From: Streptomyces flavotricini
GTDB lineage: Bacteria > Actinomycetota > Actinomycetes > Streptomycetales > Streptomycetaceae
Direction: 5' to 3'
Length of the DNA: 64,000 nt
Assembly: GCF_020639365.1 (NCBI RefSeq)
Contig: NZ_JAINUL010000001.1
Location: forward strand, 3,884,216 to 3,948,215
Positions 60,794 through 64,000 of the stretch are shown here, one piece after another. Within the stretch, counting starts at the first letter, position 1; each line of letters begins with the position of its first letter. Made by a program: the position numbers and the translations under genes. The notes beneath the pieces were generated by a model, which was given only the letters and a program-made list of their open reading frames with translations, was not told where the DNA came from and ran no database searches.

Positions 60794-61723
60794 TCAGTTC
60801 TTCTGGATCTGGTCGAAGCTGAGCTCGACCGGGGTCTCGCGACCGAAGATCTCGACGAGGCCCTTGACCTTCTTCGAGTCCGGGTTGATCTCGTTGATGG
60901 TCGCCTGCAGCGTCGCGAACGGGCCGTCGGTGACGGTGACCGAGTCGCCGACCTCGAAGTCCAGGACCTCGATGGTGCGCTTGACCGCGGGGGCCGGCAG
61001 ACCGGCGTCCTCGGCGGCCTGCTTGGCGGCCTTCTCCTGCGCCTCCGGGGCGAGCATCTTGACGATCTCGTCCAGCGTCAGCGGGTACGGGTCGTACGCG
61101 TTGCCGACGAAGCCGGTGACACCGGGGGTGTTGCGGACGACGCCCCAGGACTCGTTCGTCAGATCCATGCGGACGAGAACGTAACCGGGCAGCTTGTTCT
61201 GCCGGACGTTCTTGCGCTCGCCGTTCTTGATCTGGACGATCTCTTCCTCGGGCACCTCGGCCTGGTAGATGAACTCCTCGACGTTCAGCGAGACGGCGCG
61301 CTGCTCCAGGTTGGCCTTCACGCGCTTCTCGTAGCCCGCGTAGGTGTGGATCACGTACCACTCGCCGGGCAGGAGGCGCAGTTCGTCGCGCAGGGCCTGG
61401 ACGGGGTCGACGGGCTCGGCGTCGGCGGCCTCTTCGGCCTCCTCCGCGTCCTCGTCGGTTCCGTCGGCCTCGACCTCGTCCTGGACGTCGCCGGCCTCGG
61501 CAGTGACGGCATCCTCGTCGGCGTCGTCGGCCTCTGCGTCGTCCGCGACCTCGTCAGCCTCGTCCTCGACGTGGAGCGCGGCCTCTTCGGCGGCGACACC
61601 GGCCTCGACGTCGGCCAGCTCGGCCTCGTCCGGGTCCACAGCGTCTGCCGCCTCGACGATGTCGAGCGCGTCCTCGACGGACTCGACGGAGTCGGGGCTC
61701 GCGTTCAGGTTCGGGTCAGACAC
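60794..61723 (-). CDS. nusG: transcription elongation/antitermination factor NusG
   Basis: 309 residues, against about 180 in E. coli. The first about 118 residues are an acidic extension (Asp/Glu/Ala/Val), then the NGN domain begins at EWYVIHTYAGYEKRV (about 121) and the KOW domain FEVGDSVTVTDGPFA (about 255) ends the protein. NGN binds RNA polymerase; KOW can bind S10 or Rho. GTG start MSDPNLNAS with AGGAAG upstream. 84 bases after secE. Confidence 0.97.
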   Translation of the reverse strand: MSDPNLNASPDSVESVEDALDIVEAADAVDPDEAELADVEAGVAAEEAALHVEDEADEVADDAEADDADEDAVTAEAGDVQDEVEADGTDEDAEEAEEAADAEPVDPVQALRDELRLLPGEWYVIHTYAGYEKRVKANLEQRAVSLNVEEFIYQAEVPEEEIVQIKNGERKNVRQNKLPGYVLVRMDLTNESWGVVRNTPGVTGFVGNAYDPYPLTLDEIVKMLAPEAQEKAAKQAAEDAGLPAPAVKRTIEVLDFEVGDSVTVTDGPFATLQATINEINPDSKKVKGLVEIFGRETPVELSFDQIQKN

Positions 61724-61807
61724 GGTGGCTGCTTCTTCCTGGATACAAAAGGTGGTCGAACATGCGAAAACGGGCGGCACCCATCAAGGCGCCGCCCTCC
61801 GCGGGGA

Positions 61808-62089
61808 TCAGCCGAAGACGAACTTGATGGCTTCCTGGAACCCATAGTCAATCACGGTCACCAGACCGATCATGATGACGACGAAGACAATCACCACGGT
61901 GGTGTACGTCGTGAGCTGATTGCGCGTCGGCCAGACGACCTTGCGGAGTTCCGCGATGATCTGGCGGTAGAACAGCGCGAGCCGACCCAGAGGACCCTTC
62001 TTCCCGCGCTTGCCGCCCTTGCGGGCCTTCTTCTCGCGGGTGTCATCCTCGGCGTCAGGCATGTCGATGGAGCCCAGGGCGTCCGTCAC
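61808..62089 (-). CDS. secE: preprotein translocase subunit SecE
   Basis: Essential partner of SecY. 93 residues: charged N-terminus, the amphipathic AELRKVVWPTRNQLTTYT surface helix (about 46-63), one membrane helix (about 64-81). This is the short one-helix form. GTG start with AGGTGAG upstream; 105 bases after tRNA-Trp. Confidence 0.95.
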   Translation of the reverse strand: MTDALGSIDMPDAEDDTREKKARKGGKRGKKGPLGRLALFYRQIIAELRKVVWPTRNQLTTYTTVVIVFVVIMIGLVTVIDYGFQEAIKFVFG

Positions 62090-62194
62090 GTCTCTCACCT
62101 GAATCCGGGTCGTGGCCGTAGCCGCGCCCGGTTGCGCCGCACGGCGTTGCATCGAAGTACGTACCTGCGCACACGTCCGAGAAGGAGTGTGGAG

Positions 62195-62267
62195 CAGGGC
62201 CGGAGGGACTCGAACCCCCAACCGCTGGTTTTGGAGACCAGTGCTCTACCAATTGAGCTACGACCCT
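62195..62267 (-). tRNA. trnW: tRNA-Trp (CCA anticodon)
   Basis: 73 bases folding to a full cloverleaf on the minus strand: acceptor AGGGTCG with CGGCCCT (wobble pairs), D arm GCTC/GAGC, anticodon stem CTGGT/ACCAG with loop CTCCAAA (anticodon CCA), T arm GGGGG-TTCGAGT-CCCTC, discriminator G. CCA is not encoded. It lies just upstream of secE-nusG, a common actinobacterial arrangement. Confidence 0.97.
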
Positions 62268-62281
62268 TTGTTGCGTCCCCC

Positions 62282-62287
62282 AACCTA
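62282..62287 (-). promoter_or_regulatory. candidate -10 box for tRNA-Trp
   Basis: TAGGTT on the minus strand, 14 bases before the mature tRNA 5' end. The surrounding 13 bases (62283-62295) also occur at the rpsL promoter. Confidence 0.4.
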
Positions 62288-62365
62288 CCGCATCCAGACG
62301 GGTGCACGGAGTGCTCACGCTCTGGAGTGACCGGCAGGGGCCAACGACAGGTGAGTGTACGTGTT

Positions 62366-62404
62366 CCTGGACCTGACGTCGAACGTAGCCCTGGACCTGA
62401 CATC
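62366..62404. repeat. 15-base direct repeat pair upstream of aspC and trnW
   Basis: CCTGGACCTGACGTC (62366-62380) and CCTGGACCTGACATC (62390-62404), 14 of 15 identical, 24 bases apart, in the divergent control region. Confidence 0.65.
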
Positions 62405-62486
62405 TCACAGAGCACATTCCCGACCGGCCCGTCCGATGACTGAAACGGCGTGCGGGGCCTCTGAGGCGTCTGGGACGATTGGCCCC

Positions 62487-63713
62487 ATGACCTCTGAAAC
62501 GCCTTCCACCGAGCGCCGTGTCTCCGCCCGCATCGGCGCCATTTCCGAGTCCGCCACCCTCGCCGTGGACGCCAAGGCCAAGGCCCTCAAGGCCGCCGGG
62601 CGCCCGGTGATCGGCTTCGGTGCCGGCGAGCCCGACTTCCCGACCCCCGACTACATCGTCGAGGCCGCGGTCGAGGCCTGCCGCAACCCGAAGTACCACC
62701 GTTACACGCCGGCCGGCGGTCTGCCCGAGCTGAAGAGCGCGATCGCCGCGAAGACCCTGCGCGACTCCGGCTACGAGGTCGACGCGTCGCAGGTCCTGGT
62801 GACCAACGGCGGCAAGCAGGCGATCTACGAGGCGTTCGCCGCGGTCCTGGACCCGGGTGACGAGGTCATCGTCCCTGCCCCGTACTGGACCACCTACCCC
62901 GAGTCGATCCGCCTCGCCGGCGGTGTCCCGGTCGAGGTCGTCGCCGACGAGACCACCGGCTACCGCGTCTCCGTCGAGCAGCTCGAGGCCGCCCGCACCG
63001 AGCGCACCAAGGTCGTCCTCTTCGTCTCCCCGTCGAACCCGACCGGTTCGGTCTACAGCGAGGCCGACGCGCGCGCGATCGGCGAGTGGGCCGCGGAGCA
63101 CGGCCTGTGGGTCCTCACGGACGAGATCTACGAGCACCTCGTGTACGGCGACGCGAAGTTCACCTCGCTGCCCGTGCTGGTCCCGGCCCTGCGCGACAAG
63201 TGCATCATCGTCAACGGCGTGGCCAAGACGTACGCGATGACCGGCTGGCGCGTGGGCTGGGTCATCGCCCCGCAGGACGTCATCAAGGCGGCGACCAACC
63301 TGCAGTCGCACGCCACGTCCAACGTCTCCAACGTGGCCCAGGTCGCCGCGCTGGCCGCCGTCTCGGGCAACCTGGACGCGGTCGCGGAGATGCGCAAGGC
63401 CTTCGACCGCCGCCGCCAGACGATGGTCAGGATGCTGAACGAGATCGACGGCGTGTTCTGCCCGACCCCCGAGGGCGCGTTCTACGCGTACCCGTCGGTC
63501 AAGGAGCTCCTCGGCAAGGAGATCCGCGGCAAGCGTCCGCAGACCTCCGTCGAGCTGGCCGCGCTGATCCTGGACGAGGCCGAGGTAGCGGTCGTCCCGG
63601 GCGAGGCCTTCGGCACCCCCGGCTACCTGCGCCTTTCGTACGCTCTGGGCGACGCGGACCTGGTCGAGGGCGTGTCCCGCATCCAGAAGCTCCTGGCCGA
63701 GGCCAAGGCCTGA
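62487..63713 (+). CDS. aspC: aspartate/aromatic-type aminotransferase (class I)
   Basis: PLP-dependent aminotransferase, most likely aspartate aminotransferase. 408 residues; PLP lysine K247 in NGVAKTYAMTGWRVG, cofactor Asp D212 in TDEIYEHLVYG, NPTG at 184-187, and the C-terminal substrate Arg probably in GYLRLSYA. ATG MTSETPSTER; no ribosome site, GACGAT 7 bases upstream, so possibly leaderless. Could also act on aromatic amino acids; sequence alone does not decide. Followed by a strong terminator. Confidence 0.9.
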   Translation: MTSETPSTERRVSARIGAISESATLAVDAKAKALKAAGRPVIGFGAGEPDFPTPDYIVEAAVEACRNPKYHRYTPAGGLPELKSAIAAKTLRDSGYEVDASQVLVTNGGKQAIYEAFAAVLDPGDEVIVPAPYWTTYPESIRLAGGVPVEVVADETTGYRVSVEQLEAARTERTKVVLFVSPSNPTGSVYSEADARAIGEWAAEHGLWVLTDEIYEHLVYGDAKFTSLPVLVPALRDKCIIVNGVAKTYAMTGWRVGWVIAPQDVIKAATNLQSHATSNVSNVAQVAALAAVSGNLDAVAEMRKAFDRRRQTMVRMLNEIDGVFCPTPEGAFYAYPSVKELLGKEIRGKRPQTSVELAALILDEAEVAVVPGEAFGTPGYLRLSYALGDADLVEGVSRIQKLLAEAKA

Positions 63714-63732
63714 GGCGGCACCCGCAGCGGTG

Positions 63733-63778
63733 AAAGGCGGTGGGGCGGGACCGGTACGGGTCCCGCCCCACCGCCTTT
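63733..63778 (+). terminator. terminator after aspC
   Basis: Perfect 20-bp stem (63733-63752 and 63759-63778) with a 6-base loop and a T-rich end (CCTTTTC). Confidence 0.9.
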
Positions 63779-63883
63779 TCGAGGTCCGGGCCGCCGCCCG
63801 GCGACCCCGCTTTTGCGTTCGGGCAAGGTCCCGTTCAGGGAATCGGGCTGCCGAACGGGTGACATGTGCGGCAGGATCACCGG

Positions 63884-64000
63884 ATGGAGCACGTACGCGA
63901 TCTCACGCTTCTGCCGAAAGCCCACCTCCACCTGCACTTCACCGGGTCGATGCGCCCCTCGACCCTCCTGGAGCTCGCCGACAAGTACGGCGTGCGGCTC
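63884..64000 (+). CDS. add: adenosine deaminase, 5' part cut by window edge
   Basis: 39 residues visible. LPKAHLHLHFTGSMRPSTLLELADKYGVRL (in two parts) has the metal-binding HLH of the adenosine/AMP deaminase family and the GSMRP substrate segment. It would convert adenosine to inosine. ATG is preceded by CAGGAT at 6 bases and no ribosome site, so possibly leaderless. Too little remains to separate adenosine deaminase from adenine deaminase or related enzymes. Confidence 0.8.
   Translation, partial: MEHVRDLTLLPKAHLHLHFTGSMRPSTLLELADKYGVRL

Overview
The window is high-GC chromosomal DNA from an actinobacterium, almost certainly Streptomyces or a very close relative. This rests on strong G/C codon bias, frequent GTG starts, TGATG and GTGA start/stop overlaps, the order trnW-secE-nusG-rplKA / rplJL-rpoBC / rpsL-rpsG-fusA-tuf / S10-spc-alpha, the absence of rpsD from the alpha operon, and typical Streptomyces protein sizes (RpoB about 1160 residues, NusG with a long acidic N-terminus). 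Assignment is by protein recognition and gene order only. No mobile element, prophage, CRISPR array or replication origin was seen.

Layout from left to right. From 1 to 10.2 kb is a cell-wall and cofactor block: alpha/beta-hydrolase, alr, the bifunctional NAD(P)H-hydrate repair gene, acpS, glmS and a lipoprotein gene on the minus strand, coaA and a DUF389 membrane protein on the plus strand, and glmM on the minus strand. From 10.3 to 15.4 kb are rplM-rpsI, a GT87-type membrane glycosyltransferase, an ABC-F ATPase and truA. From 15.5 to 31.6 kb is the ribosomal super-cluster, read leftward: rpsJ-rplCDWB-rpsS-rplV-rpsC-rplP-rpmC-rpsQ, then rplNXE-rpsN-rpsH-rplFR-rpsE-rpmD-rplO-secY-adk-map-infA-rpmJ, then rpsMK-rpoA-rplQ.

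From 32.0 to 42.2 kb a surface-glycan locus sits between the S10 and str operons: dTDP-rhamnose genes rfbA and rfbC (plus strand) and rfbB and rfbD (minus strand), a MOP-type flippase, two GT2 glycosyltransferases, a DUF2304 protein, a large GT-C-like membrane protein and an anchored protein of unknown function. From 42.4 to 46.8 kb is the str operon (rpsL, rpsG, fusA, tuf), divergent from a yfhO-like membrane gene (47.3-49.7 kb). From 49.9 to 61.7 kb are rpoC, rpoB, rplL, rplJ, rplA, rplK and nusG, then secE and tRNA-Trp. The right end has an aspartate-type aminotransferase and the start of adenosine deaminase.

Most of the window therefore makes the translation, transcription and secretion core. 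It is bordered and interrupted by genes for amino-sugar precursors (glmS, glmM), D-alanine (alr) and rhamnose-containing envelope glycans. The control DNA is informative. Three ribosomal operons (rplM, rpsJ, rpsL) have promoters with a TTGACC -35 box. The rpsJ and rpsL leaders share a 25-base element with one mismatch. The rpoB promoter is preceded by a perfect 14-bp palindrome. Strong hairpin terminators separate most units, and several metabolic genes look leaderless. I found no clearly new enzyme system; the best leads are the shared leader element, the rpoB upstream palindrome and the poorly characterised glycan operon.
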